Assembly: GCA_033558025.1 (NCBI GenBank)
Contig: JAUCEF010000007.1
Location: 5,580,001 to 5,644,000, forward strand
DNA: 64,000 nt
Origin: Phytophthora sp. 'mugwort'
Lineage: Eukaryota; Oomycota; Peronosporomycetes; Peronosporales; Peronosporaceae
Direction of reading: 5' to 3'
The notes beneath the pieces were generated by a model. That model ran no database searches. It was not told where the DNA came from and saw nothing but the letters and a program-made list of their open reading frames with translations. Below are positions 21,494 through 32,200 of the stretch, piece after piece. The position numbers and the translations under genes were made by a program. How positions within the stretch are numbered: the first letter of the stretch is position 1; every line of letters starts with the position of its first letter.

Positions 21494-23833
21494 TTTGCGA
21501 CCAACTCGCTCAACGACTTCTACGAAGACGAAGGCATCGAGCAGCAAACCACGGTTCCGTACGCGCACCAGACGAACGGCACGGCAGAGCGAGCTATCCG
21601 AACTATCGTCACGATCGGCCGCAGCATGCTGCATCACGCTAAGCTGGACAAGTGTTTCTGGGCTGAGGCGGCCATGACTGCCATCTACGTGAAGAATCGT
21701 CTGCCGTCACCCAAGATCGAGCACAAGACTCCGTTCGAGATCGTTTACAACTCCAAGCCGAGTGTGAAGCACATGCGTGTTTTCGGCTGTCGGACGTACA
21801 TTCTGATTCCGAAGGAGAAGCGGCTCAAGTGGGATCCCAAGGCTCGCGCTGGACTGTTCCTGGGTTACGAAGAAGTGTCCAAGGCGTATCGACTTTATGA
21901 CATCGAGGCGGGGCAGGTGGTTATCAGTCGCGATGTCAACTTCGATGAGTCGACCTTTGAATGTTCACCGACGATTTCCGATGAAGATGTCGACGACCTG
22001 GACTTCGACTCGCTCGACATCGACAATGATGGTTTTCGCCAGACGGAGTACACGCAGGCAGGGAAGCGCAAGAGCCGCCCGAGTGACGAAGATGAAGCTG
22101 CCAGAAAACCGCGAGCTGTGCGTCATCGACCTGGACTGGAAGAAGCAAGTGCGCCGAACTACTCCCCTCCGCACCGAGCAGACGCAGACGAAGAAGAAAA
22201 GTCTGGAGACCAAGATGAAGAATCGACTCCACCAGTTTTTTGGCGTGCAAGTGCCAATGCCGTCGAAGCAGGCGATCTATCGGAGCCGACGACATTCCAA
22301 GAAGCGGTCAACGGACCTGATCAAGTGCATTGGCGCAAAGCGATTCGTGCGGAACTCAAGTCGATGCGACTTCGTGGTGTGTTTCGTGCTGCCAAGTTGC
22401 CCAGCGGACAACGCGCCATCGGTACCAAGTGGGTGTTCAAGATCAAGCGCAAAGCCGACGGATCGATCGAGAAATACAAGGCGCGCCTCGTGGCCAAGGG
22501 GTTCAAGCAGAAGTACGGCATCGACTACACCGAGACGTTCTCGCCCGTGGTCAAGTACGTGACGCTGCGCATGGTCATCGCGATTGCCAAGTATTTTGGC
22601 TGGCCCCTCGACCAACTCGACGTGGTGACAGCTTTCCTGTACGGGATAATGAAAGAACTGGTGTTCTGCGCGGTCCCCGAAGGTGTTGATCTCGACGGTG
22701 ACTTCGACTGCCTGGAATTGGTGAAGGCGATCTACGGTCTCAAGCAAGCTTCGCGCGTGTGGAATGAGACCTTCGACGAGTTCGTGTGCTCCATCGGCTT
22801 TCAAGTATCGGCGTTCGACCCGTGCCTCTACATCAAGATCGTTGACGGTCACTGCGTGCTAGTGCTGGTCTACGTGGATGACGTGCTGATTACCGGAAGT
22901 TCACCCGAACTGATCTCACGCACGAAGAACGACCTCAAGACACGCTTCGAAATGACTGACAGTGGCAAGTGTGTGTTCGTCCTTGGAATCGAGCTGGTGG
23001 ATGGCCCGGACGGCAGCGTGACGATGTGCCAGCGGCGTTATGTGGATGATATCCTGAAGCGTTTCGGTATGGACGAGTGCAAGGCTGTGGTGAGTCCGGT
23101 AGACATGAGCACTCGACTGATTCCAAGTGACGCAGCGACCAAGGTGAACGCTCCGTTTCGCGAAGCTGTGGGTGCCCTCATGCACTTGATGACTGCTACT
23201 CGCCCGGACATCGCGTACGCCGTTGGCTATGCGTCGCGCTTCATGGAGAACCCTCAAGAAGAACACTGGGTTGCGGTCAAGCGTATCTTTCGCTACCTGC
23301 AAGGCACCAAGACGCATGGGATCTGCTTCAAGCCGGGTGACAACATCGACTTTCGCGGGTACTCGGACGCGGACTGGGCTGGCGACCTCGCGGACCGCAA
23401 GTCGACTTCCGGCTACACGTTCATGCTAATGGGTGCACCAGTGAGCTGGGGAAGCAAGAAGCAGTCAAGTGTTTCGCTGTCTACGAGTGAGGCGGAGTAC
23501 ATCGCACTCAGTCTGGCGATCCAAGAGGGCAAGTGGATTCATCGCCTGCTGCGCGAGATTCTGGCGGCCGCTAATGAGACTGGACCCGAGCTCATGATCC
23601 GCGAAGACAACCAGTCGTGCATCAAGATGACGAAGAACCCAGTAAACCACGGTCGCGCCAAGCACATCGACATCAAGTACCACCACATCCGCGATGAAGT
23701 GAAGCGCGGTGAAGTCAAGCTCGAGTACTGCGAGACTTCTGTGATGCTAGCGGACATCATGACGAAGGCTCTCGCGGGACCACGCCATACGGATCTGACG
23801 GCGGCTCTCGGCATTCGTGGGACTTCGCATTGA
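21494..23833 (+). CDS. Family B integrase C-part, RT and RNase H, open frame, 5'-truncated
   Basis: About 780 codons open from TTTGCGACC (integrase core: [13 protein letters not shown] carries the catalytic Glu) to TGA at 23831. The integrase-RT linker is Asp/Glu/Ser-rich (about 21990-22250). RT motif A is LDVVTAFLYG near 22615, YVDD is at 22871-22882, and RNase H SDADWAGD is near 23365 with STSEAEYIALS and EDNQSCIKM following. It is the best preserved family B RT/RNase H in the window, but gag, protease and the first integrase half are cut off by the A LTR. It probably belonged to the same B insertion as the gag stubs and B2 LTRs at 2993, because target duplication halves match. Confidence 0.9.
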   Translation, partial: FATNSLNDFYEDEGIEQQTTVPYAHQTNGTAERAIRTIVTIGRSMLHHAKLDKCFWAEAAMTAIYVKNRLPSPKIEHKTPFEIVYNSKPSVKHMRVFGCRTYILIPKEKRLKWDPKARAGLFLGYEEVSKAYRLYDIEAGQVVISRDVNFDESTFECSPTISDEDVDDLDFDSLDIDNDGFRQTEYTQAGKRKSRPSDEDEAARKPRAVRHRPGLEEASAPNYSPPHRADADEEEKSGDQDEESTPPVFWRASANAVEAGDLSEPTTFQEAVNGPDQVHWRKAIRAELKSMRLRGVFRAAKLPSGQRAIGTKWVFKIKRKADGSIEKYKARLVAKGFKQKYGIDYTETFSPVVKYVTLRMVIAIAKYFGWPLDQLDVVTAFLYGIMKELVFCAVPEGVDLDGDFDCLELVKAIYGLKQASRVWNETFDEFVCSIGFQVSAFDPCLYIKIVDGHCVLVLVYVDDVLITGSSPELISRTKNDLKTRFEMTDSGKCVFVLGIELVDGPDGSVTMCQRRYVDDILKRFGMDECKAVVSPVDMSTRLIPSDAATKVNAPFREAVGALMHLMTATRPDIAYAVGYASRFMENPQEEHWVAVKRIFRYLQGTKTHGICFKPGDNIDFRGYSDADWAGDLADRKSTSGYTFMLMGAPVSWGSKKQSSVSLSTSEAEYIALSLAIQEGKWIHRLLREILAAANETGPELMIREDNQSCIKMTKNPVNHGRAKHIDIKYHHIRDEVKRGEVKLEYCETSVMLADIMTKALAGPRHTDLTAALGIRGTSH

Positions 23834-23840
23834 GGGGGCG

Positions 23841-24190
23841 TATTGACGGTTACCGGTTTGGTATCAGTTATTAGCCGTGAACCGGTTAACCCGAACCGGT
23901 CCAATCCGAACCCACGTTGATTATGGTGATTACGGTAAGTTGTTTACGCCACCGATGATTAGACGAGTAGGATGATTGGACGAACACCGGTGAGTGATGG
24001 TTGATTAGATGCACTAGGTGATAGGACGCAGGGTCGCGTGTCTATAACAGTAGGGTGTAAGCTCCAACAATTCAATCACTTTCGAATCTTCATTCTACCC
24101 CTCAAGTGCCTTCGCTCCGGTCCCGCCGTCTGCGACGTCCCTCCCTCCGCTTCGTACAAGCTTCGTGTCCAAGATCCATACCTTTCATCA
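23841..24190 (+). repeat. Family B LTR, B2 type (350 bp), plus
   Basis: TATTGACGGTTACCGG...CCTTTCATCA, directly after GAGGGGGCG. It is a 3' LTR. The right flank ACAGG is the reverse complement of CCTGT at 3343-3347, the target duplication of an insertion into A gag between AGTG and CACTACTG. Confidence 0.93.
24076..24099 (+). promoter_or_regulatory. Putative Inr and weaker FPR in family B LTR
   Basis: TCACTTT (24076-24082) matches the oomycete Inr, and CATTCTACC (24091-24099) matches the FPR consensus except one base. TSS at the A would give R-U5 of about 113 nt, longer than in family A. Both families share the surrounding AATCACTTT context. Confidence 0.45.
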
Positions 24191-24921
24191 ACAGGCACTA
24201 GTCTTCTGCGCCTGCCGACCCTTGCGCTTGTTGTCGCTTGTCATGAACGCTTGACCTTGACCGTGCGCGGTGCCGTCCGTACCGCCACCTTGTTCCTTGC
24301 GCTTCATGTCCTCATGCAGCAGCCGAGACGTCACGAGTTCCCACGACAGTGAGTCTGCTCTCGACTCCAACGCCGTGATCAGGAACTGGTACGACTCGCT
24401 CAGACTTCCCAAAAGCGTGATCACCAAGTCGTCCTCGCTGACCGGAGCGCCCACTGCGTCGAGCTGCTCCGCCAGCGTCTTGATCTTGTTGATGTGCTCC
24501 AGCACATCATCACCTTCGTCCATCATCGTCGTGAAGAAACGCCGACGAAGAAAGAGCTTGTTGGCCAAACTCTTCTTCTCGAAGTGTCCTTCCAGTCTTG
24601 ACCATGCATCATGCGCGCCACTCGCCGAGCGAACCAGTGGCAGCTGCGAATCCTCCATCGCGAGACAGATCATCGCCAGCGCCTTGCGCGACTTCTTCCG
24701 AAAGAGCGCTTGATCCGCCGCAGTCTGGCAGTGCTCCAGCTTCACTTCCCCACTTGTCACTTCCACAGTTCGCGCTCCTCGAGCACCATCTGCATCTTGA
24801 ACTTCCACGTGTGGAAGTTAGTTCCGTCGAACTTGTTGATGCGGGCGGTCGTAGTCGAAGTGGCTTCCATGGCGAAGGCGTAGTCGGGGTCTTGGTCAGG
24901 GAAGACGGGGCTTGGGCTCAT
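24191..24921 (-). pseudogene. Family A gag, minus, truncated and frameshifted
   Basis: Reads leftwards from ATG 24921 (in PBS 24914-24925), MSPSPVFPDQDPDYAF..., to ...KTSAC, where the B2 LTR interrupts just inside the zinc knuckle. A 1-bp deletion at about 24763-24765 (TTCCACAGTT for TTCCCACAGTT) breaks the frame at codon ~53. The same deletion is present in the plus-strand copy at 26948, so they share ancestry after inactivation. The C-part is A2-type (GTDGTAHGQGQAF). Confidence 0.9.
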
Positions 24922-24925
24922 AACC

Positions 24926-25280
24926 AAAAGGCTTGGTCACTTGATGGCAAAATGCAAAGTGATTGATTTAGGTCCTTAGTTCGCAAACTCCTTGCTACCT
25001 CTAAGCCTACAGTTCTACCTACTGGGTACATTCTACTGGATTCTCTACTGGATACTGAGTTGCTTCAGCCAATCAGGGAGTGCCACGTAGAGCCCATCAT
25101 GTACCCACAATCTTGTACCCACCCGTGGCGTAATCGTCCATGGCGTAAACACCGTCCCATAAACACCGTGACGTAATCTTCGTCTCGTAATCACAGAAAT
25201 GATTGCGGTGCCACTGAGTGAAAGTCATACCGGTATCCTACCGGTATACAGCAGCTGGTCGAGACGTCTCCTTGACAACA
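24926..25280 (-). repeat. Family A LTR, long type (355 bp), minus
   Basis: AAAAGGCTTGG...CCTTGACAACA on the plus strand; 5' LTR of the minus-strand A gag. The right flank GCGGTTTCCC is family B, between the gag C-end and protease. Confidence 0.92.
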
Positions 25281-26474
25281 GCGGTTTCCCTGGAATGTGG
25301 AGTTTCGACGGACAAGAATGTGTCCGGGATGTGGGCGGTTGACAGCGGTGCCACGCACCATATTTGCAACGACAAGTCCAAGTTCGCCAATTTGATCGAG
25401 TGAAATGAAGGCGAACTTTCGGTGGCCGATGGCAACAAGGCTGCCATCAAGGGTGAGGGGACCATCGTGGAAAGAGTGGTCCTGCCTAACGGCGACGAGC
25501 GCGAGATCGAGATCAAGAACGCACTTTATGTGCCAAATATGAGCAAGAATCTGCTTTCAGTGCCGCAGATAAACAAGCATGGCAAGTTCCAAGTGATATT
25601 TGACGGCACTGAGATGCACGTTTCGCGCAAGGACTCGAATCAAGTGGTGGCGACGGCAAACCTCATGTATGGACTCTACTGGCTTCAGACGCCTCAGCGA
25701 TCGGCGAATGCGGCGACGAGTGGCAAGACTGTCGACCTGCACGCGCGTATGGGTCACGCTTCAGTCGAGGTTCTTCGCAAGATGGTCGACACCAAGATGA
25801 TCAAGGACGCGAAAGCACCTTCCAAGTCGAGTGGACCAAGTCTGTGTCGTGGTTGCCAGCAAGGCAAAATGGTCCAAAAACCATTCCCAAGCAACCGTGA
25901 CAAGCGTCGCTACGACACATTTGAGCTGCTCCACTTTGACATCTGCGGACCCATGGAGGAAAACTCGCTTGGCGGCAGCAAGTACCTGCTCCTGATCGTG
26001 GACGAAGCCAGCGGATGCATGAAGGGTTTCTGTCTGCGTGGCGGAAAGTGAAGAGTGCATCAAGACATACATCATGAAGGTGCAGACGCAATTCGGCAAG
26101 AAGGTCAAGTTTGTGCGGCACGACGGAGCTCGTGAGTTTGCGACTAACTCGCTCAAGGATTTCTACGAAGACGAAGGCATCGAGCAGCAAACCACGGTTC
26201 CGTACGCGCACCAGACCAACGGCACGGCAGAGCGAGCCATCCGAACTATCGTCACGATCGGCCGCAGCATGTTGCATCACGCCAAGCTGAACAAGTGTTT
26301 CTGGGCTGAGGCGGCGATGACGGCCATTTATGTGAAGAACCGCTTGCCGTCACCCAAGATCGAGCACAAGATTCCGTTCGAGATCGTCTACAAGTCCAAG
26401 CCGAGTGTGAAGCACATGCGTGTTTTCGGCTGTCGGACGTACATCTTGACTCCGAAGGAGAAGCGACTCAAGTG
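25281..26474 (+). pseudogene. Family B protease-integrase fragment, multiple breaks
   Basis: Starts at VSLECGVST upstream of the protease ([11 protein letters not shown] near 25340) and runs through integrase HHCC ([20 protein letters not shown]) and HFDICGPM to ...PKEKRLK, cut by an A LTR. TGA at 25401-25403 (CGA to TGA in NLIER) ends the first frame. TGA at 26049-26051 follows a frameshift in CLRGGK, which is also present in the B copy at 35975. Both ends are truncated by A insertions. Confidence 0.9.
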
Positions 26475-26787
26475 TGTTGTCAAGGAGACGCCTCGAGCAG
26501 CTGCTGTATACCGGTAGGATACCGGTATGACCTTCACTCAGTGGCACCTCAATCACTCCGGCGATTACGGGACGATGATTACGATGCACGTGGGTACAAG
26601 ATTGTGGGTACAAGATGGGCATCGACGTGGCGCTCTGCGATTGGCTGAAGTAACTCAGTATCCAGTAGAGAATCCAGTAGAATGTACCCAGTAGGTAGAA
26701 CTGTAGGCTTAGAGGTAGCAAGGAGTTTGCGAACTAAGGACCTAAATCAATCACTTTGCATTTTGCCATCAAGTGACCAAGCCTTTT
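26475..26787 (+). repeat. Family A LTR, short type (313 bp)
   Basis: Interrupts family B at CGACTCAAGTG and is followed by the PBS at 26788. It is the outermost of three A 5' ends in this block, with an intact Inr/FPR string. Confidence 0.92.
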
Positions 26788-26791
26788 GGTT

Positions 26792-28494
26792 ATGAGCCCA
26801 AGCCCCGTCTTCCCTGACCAAGACCCCGACTACGCCTTCGCCATGGACGCCACGCCGCCTTCTGCCTTCCGCATCAACAAGTTTGACGGAGCTAACTTCC
26901 ACACGTGGAAGTTCAAGATGCAGATGGTGCTCGAGGAGCGCGAACTGTGGAAGTGACAAGTGGGGAAGTGAAGCTGGAGCACTGCCAGACTGCGGCGGAT
27001 CAAGCGCTCTTTCGGAAGAAGTCGCGCAAGGCGCTGGCGATGATCTGTCTCGCGATGGAGGATTCGCAGCTGCCACTGGTTCGCTCGGCGAGTGGCGCGC
27101 ATGATGCATGGTCAAGACTGGAAGGACACTTCGAGAAGAAGAGTTTGGCCAACAAGCTCTTTCTTCGTCGGCGTTTCTTCACGACGATGATGGACGAAGG
27201 TGATGATGTGCTGGAGCACATCAACAAGATCAAGACGCTGGCGGAGCAGCTCGACGCAGTGGGCGCTCCGGTCAGCGAGGACGACTTGGTGATCACGCTT
27301 TTGGGAAGTCTGAGCGAGTCGTACCAGTTCCTGATCACGGCGTTGGAGTCGAGAGCAGACTCACTGTCGTGGGAACTCGTGACGTCTCGGCTGCTGCATG
27401 AGGACATGAAGCGCAAGGAGCAGGGTGGCGATGGAGATGGCGCCGCGCCTGGCCAGGCGTTCATGATGAGGGACAACAAGCATAAGGGCCGACCGTCGAA
27501 GAAGAACGGTGCGTGCCACAACTGCGGCAAGCATGGACATTGGATCGCGGAGTGTCCCTCGCGGATCCATGACAACACGGAACGGCAGCGCTCGCAGCGT
27601 GCCAACGTCGCGCGTGAGGACGACTCCGGAGACTATCTCTTCTTCGTCGACGGCGGTGGCGATGCGGCCATGGCAGCGTCGGCGAGTGGCACATGGCTGG
27701 TCGACTCGGGTGCGACGCAGCACATGGCGCACTCCAAGAAGTTCATGAGAAACTACAAGGCCTTCACTCCGGTCGACGTGCGTCTCGCAGACGACGGTGT
27801 GGTTCAAGGGCGATCGGCAGCGGCGACATTGTGATGGAGATGAAGACGCCTCGTGGCATCAAGAAGGGTGTGCTCACGAACGTGTGGCACATTCCCAAGC
27901 TAACGCGCAACCTCTTCTCGATCGGGCGCTTCACCAAGGACGTCGGATCAGTGACCTTCGACAGCGACGGATGCTTCATCGCGCTGAAGGGGATGAAGTG
28001 CACGATAGGTGCGCGTGACGGCAAGCTGTTCAAGCTGTGCATGACGCCCGTGCGCCTGGACGAAGCGAATTCGGCGAGTCCGAACGGGAGCCAAGGGGAC
28101 ACCAAGTCGTACCTCTGGCACCTTCGACTAGGCCACATCGGTCACGCTGGGCTCGACGCCATCGTCAAGAAGAAGCTCAGCGTCGGCATTGACCTCGGGT
28201 CCGCGAGCAAGTGGGAGACGTGCGACGGATGCGCGCTCGGCAAGCAGACGCGATTGAGTTTCGAATCGACATCGCCCAAGCGTGCCAATGAACTACTGGA
28301 GGTAGTGCACAGTGACGTATGCGGGCCCATGCGCACGCCGACGTTTGGCGGCAAGCGCTACTTCGTCACCTTTATCGACGACAAGTCGCGCTACTGCGTG
28401 GTGTACCTGGTAAAGAACAAGTGGGAGGTGGCCGACAAGTTCGCGCACTTTGTGGCGTTTGCGGAGACACAGACCGGCAAGCGCGTCAAGGAGC
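26792..28494 (+). pseudogene. Family A gag-protease-integrase, 3'-truncated, two frameshifts
   Basis: ATG 26792; Gag N-part DATPPSAFRINKF, knuckle CHNCGKHGHWIAEC, protease DSGA near 27703, integrase HHCC and VVHSD. A 1-bp deletion lies in the GGG at 26948-26950 (shared with 24763), and a 2-bp insertion at about 27807-27811 (CAAGGGCGATCGG for CAAGCGATCGG), shared with the copy at 30287. The sequence stops at GTCAAGGAGC in the integrase core, where the next A LTR begins. The N-part is of the type seen at 44.8 and 54.8 kb, the rest A3, so the copy is a mosaic. Confidence 0.9.
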
Positions 28495-28848
28495 TGTTGT
28501 CAAGGAGACGTCTCGACCAGCTGCTGTATACCGGTAGGATACCGGTATGACCTTCACTCAGTGGCATCGCAATCATCCTGTGATTACGAGACGAAGATTA
28601 CGTCACGGTGTTTATGGGACGGTGTTTACGCCACGGACGATTACGCCATGGGTGGGTACTAGATTGTGGGTACATGATGGGCTCTACGTGGCACTCCCTG
28701 ATTGGCTGAAGTAACTCAGTATCCAGTAGAGAATCCAGTAGAATGTACCCAGTAGGTAGAACTGTAGGCTTAGAGGTAGCAAGGAGTTTGCGAACTAAGG
28801 ACCTAAATCAATCTTTTTGCATTTTGCCATCAAGTGACCAAGCCTTTT
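28495..28848 (+). repeat. Family A LTR, long type (354 bp), Inr mutated
   Basis: Cuts the integrase of the copy on its left and is followed by PBS 28849-28860. The Inr region reads AATCTTTTTGCATTTTGCC: TCACTTT has become TCTTTTT, which removes the initiator while keeping the FPR. Confidence 0.92.
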
Positions 28849-28852
28849 GGTT

Positions 28853-28957
28853 ATGAGCCCAAGCCCCGTCTTCCCTGACCAAGACCCCGACTACGCCTTC
28901 GCCATGGACGCCACGTCGACTACCGCCCGCATTAACAAGTTCGACGGAACTAACTTC
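28853..28957 (+). pseudogene. Family A gag stub, 35 codons
   Basis: MSPSPVFPDQDPDYAF... to ...FDGTNF, then truncated exactly where the next A LTR (TGTTGTC) begins at 28958. Only 109 bp of internal sequence separates the two LTRs. Confidence 0.92.
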
Positions 28958-29269
28958 TGTTGTCAAGGAGACGCCTCGAGCAGCTGCTGTATACCGGTAG
29001 GATACCGGTATGACCTTCACTCAGTGGCACCTCAATCACTCCGCCGATCACGGGACGATGATTACGATGCACGTGGGTACAAGATTGTGGGTACAGGATG
29101 GGCCCTACGTGGCGCTCTGCGATTGGCAGAAGTAACTCAGTATCCAGTAGAGAATCCAGTAGAATGTACCCAGTAGGTAGAACTGTAGGCTTAGAGGTAG
29201 CAAGGAGTTTGCGAACTAAGGACCTAAATCAATCTTTTTGCATTTTGCCATCAAGTGACCAAGCCTTTT
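28958..29269 (+). repeat. Family A LTR, short type (312 bp), Inr mutated
   Basis: Same TCTTTTT change at the Inr as the LTR 28495-28848, although that one is of the long type. A shared change across LTR types suggests conversion or local exchange. The PBS follows at 29270. Confidence 0.92.
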
Positions 29270-29273
29270 GGTT

Positions 29274-32200
29274 ATGAGCCCAAGCCCCGTCTTCCCTGAC
29301 CAAGACCCCGACTACGCCTTCGCCATGGACGCCACGTCGACTACCGCCCGCATTAACAAGTTCGACGGAACTAATTCCACACGTGGAAGTTCAAGATGCA
29401 GATGGTGCTTGAGGAGCGCGAACTGTGGGAAGTGACAAGTGGGGAAGTGAAGCTGGAGCACTGCCAGACTGCGGCGGATCAAGCGCTCTTTCGGAAGAAG
29501 TCGCGCAAGGCGCTGGCGATCATCTGTCTCGCGATGGAGGATTCGCAGCTGCCGCTGGTTCGCTCGGCGAGTGGCGCGCATGATGCATGGTCAAGACTGG
29601 AAGGACACTTCGAGAAGAAGAGTTTGGCCAACAAGCTCTTTCTTCGTCGGCGTTTCTTCACGCTCATGATGGAGGAAGGTGATGATGTGCTTCAACACAT
29701 CAACAAGCTCAAGACTCTGGCGGAACAGCTCGACGCGGTCGGCGCTCCGGTCAGCGAGGACGACTTGATGATCACGCTTCTCGGGAGCCTGAGCGAGTCG
29801 TATCAGTTCCTGATCACGGCGATGGAGTCAAGATCCGACACGCTGACGTGGGAGCTGGTGACGTCTCGGCTGCTACATGAAGACATGAAGCGCAAGGAGC
29901 AGGGTGGCGATGGAGATGGCGCCGCGCCTGGCCAGGCGTTCATGATGAGGGACAACAAGCATAAGGGCCGACCGTCGAAGAAGAACGGTGCGTGCCACAA
30001 CTGCGGCAAGCATGGACATTGGATCGCGGAGTGTCCCTCGCGGATCCATGACAACACGGAACGGCAGCGCTCGCAGCGTGCCAACGTCGCGCGTGAGGAC
30101 GACTCCGGCGACTATCTCTTCTTCGTCGACGGCGATGGCGATGCGGCCATGGCAGCGTCGGCGAGTGGCACATGGCTGGTCGACTCGGGTGCGACGCAGC
30201 ACATGGCGCACTCCAAGAAGTTCATGAGAAACTACAAGGCCTTCACTCCGGTCGACGTGCGTCTCGCAGACGACGGTGTGGTTCAAGGGCGATCGGCAGC
30301 GGCGACATTGTGATGGAGATGAAGACGCCTCGTGGCATCAAGAAGGGTGTGCTCACGAACGTGTGGCACATTCCCAAGCTAACGCGCAACCTCTTCTCGA
30401 TCGGGCGCTTCACCAAGGACGTCGGATCAGTGACCTTCGACAGCGACGGATGCTTCATCGCGCTGAAGGGATGAAGTGCACAATAGGTGCGCGTGACGGC
30501 AAGCTGTTCAAGCTGTGCATGACGCCCGTGCGCCTGGACGAAGCGAATTCGGCGAGTCCGAACGGGAGCCAAGGGGACACCAAGTCGTACCTCTGGCACC
30601 TTCGACTAGGCCACATCGGTCACGCTGGGCTCGACGCCATCGTCAAGAAGAAGCTCAGCGTCGGCATTGACCTCGGGTCCGCGAGCAAGTGGGAGACGTG
30701 CGACGGATGCGCGCTCGGCAAGCAGACGCGATTGAGTTTCGAATCGACATCGCCCAAGCGTGCCAATGAACTACTGGAGGTAGTGCACAGTGACGTATGC
30801 GGGCCCATGCGCACGCCGACGTTTGGCGGCAAGCGCTACTTCGTCACCTTTATCGACGACAAGTCGCGCTACTGCGTGGTGTACCTGGTAAAGAACAAGT
30901 GGGAGGTGGCCGACAAGTTCGCGCACTTTGTGGCGTTTGCGGAGACACAGACCGGCAAGCGCGTCAAGGAGCTTCGCAGTGACAACGGTGGTGAGTACAA
31001 ATCCGACAAAATGGCCAAGTTTTGCAGCAAGCGCGGCATCGTGCAAAAGTTCACGCCGCCATACACGCCGCAGCTCAACGGAATCGCGGAGCGCATGAAC
31101 CGGACGCTAGTTGAATGCGCGCGGTGCATGCTGGAGCACGCGAGTCTGTCCAAGGCATACTGGGGCGAAGCAGTCATGACGGCTATGTTCCTGCGCAACC
31201 GCTGTCCGACACATGCGCTTGACAACGATAAGTCTCCGTACGAGCTGTGGACTGCCAAGAAACCATTGCTGGCCAACCTCAAAGTCTTCGGTTGCCACGC
31301 CTACGTGCATGTGGCGAAAGAGAAGCGAACCAAGCTGGATGCGCGATCGGTGCAATGCAGGTTCCTGGGGTACTCGGACCACGAGAAAGCGTATCGGTTC
31401 GAGGAGATCGAGAGTGGTCGCGTGCTGGTGAGCCGCGATGCACAGTTCATGGAAGACGTCTTCGACGGTGGAAGACGCGACTACAAACCCAAGGAGGCGC
31501 TGGTGGACCTTCAAGATGCGGAAGAAGGCACCACGGACAAAGATGAATAGTCGGCATCGGACGACGAAGATGAAGAGACTGCGCGGGATGATGAATTCTT
31601 GCCCGGCAGCAAGAGACACCCGCGGACACAGTCGCTGGAGGAAGCGGTGGAGACCCCGAGTGCCAAGCGATACGCGTCAGAGAATCGACGCCAAGGCCTG
31701 GATGAGATGTCTGCCATGGCTCGAGACAACGACAAGAGCTTCGAGGCGGCGTACGTCGTGGATTCAGTGGGAGAAATGCCGACCACGTTCAAGTCGGCGA
31801 TGGAATCCAACGACGCACGCAAATGGAAGGAGGCCTGCGACTCGGAGTACGACTCGCTGTGCAAGAACGACACATGGGACGTGGTACCGCTGCCCAAGGG
31901 ACGCAAGGCCATCGGCTGTCGATGGGTCTTTCGCGTGAAGGAGAACCAAGCCGGCGAGATCGAACGATACAAGGCGCGCCTGGTGGCTAAGGGCTTCTCG
32001 CAGAAGCACGGCATCGACTACGACGAGACCTTCGCGCCCGTGGCCAAGTTCACGTCCATCCGAATCGTGCTAGCGATGGCTGCCAAGTACGGGCTCAAGC
32101 TGCACCAGATGGACGTTAAGACAGCCTTTCTTAACGGCGTCCTGGATGAAGACATCTACATGCAGCAGCCGGACGGATACATAAGCGAAGGACGCCCGGA

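Noticed and set aside
21494..23833. Gypsy/Ty3 or retrovirus-like element with envelope
   Set aside because: Integrase precedes RT, RNase H is last and no further frame follows before the polypurine tract, so copia order holds and no envelope exists.
15635..31550. RIP-type C-to-T mutation
   Set aside because: Several stops are C-to-T or G-to-A (15635, 16268, 18183, 25401, 31548), but others are transversions or indels, and unit-to-unit changes show no consistent context.
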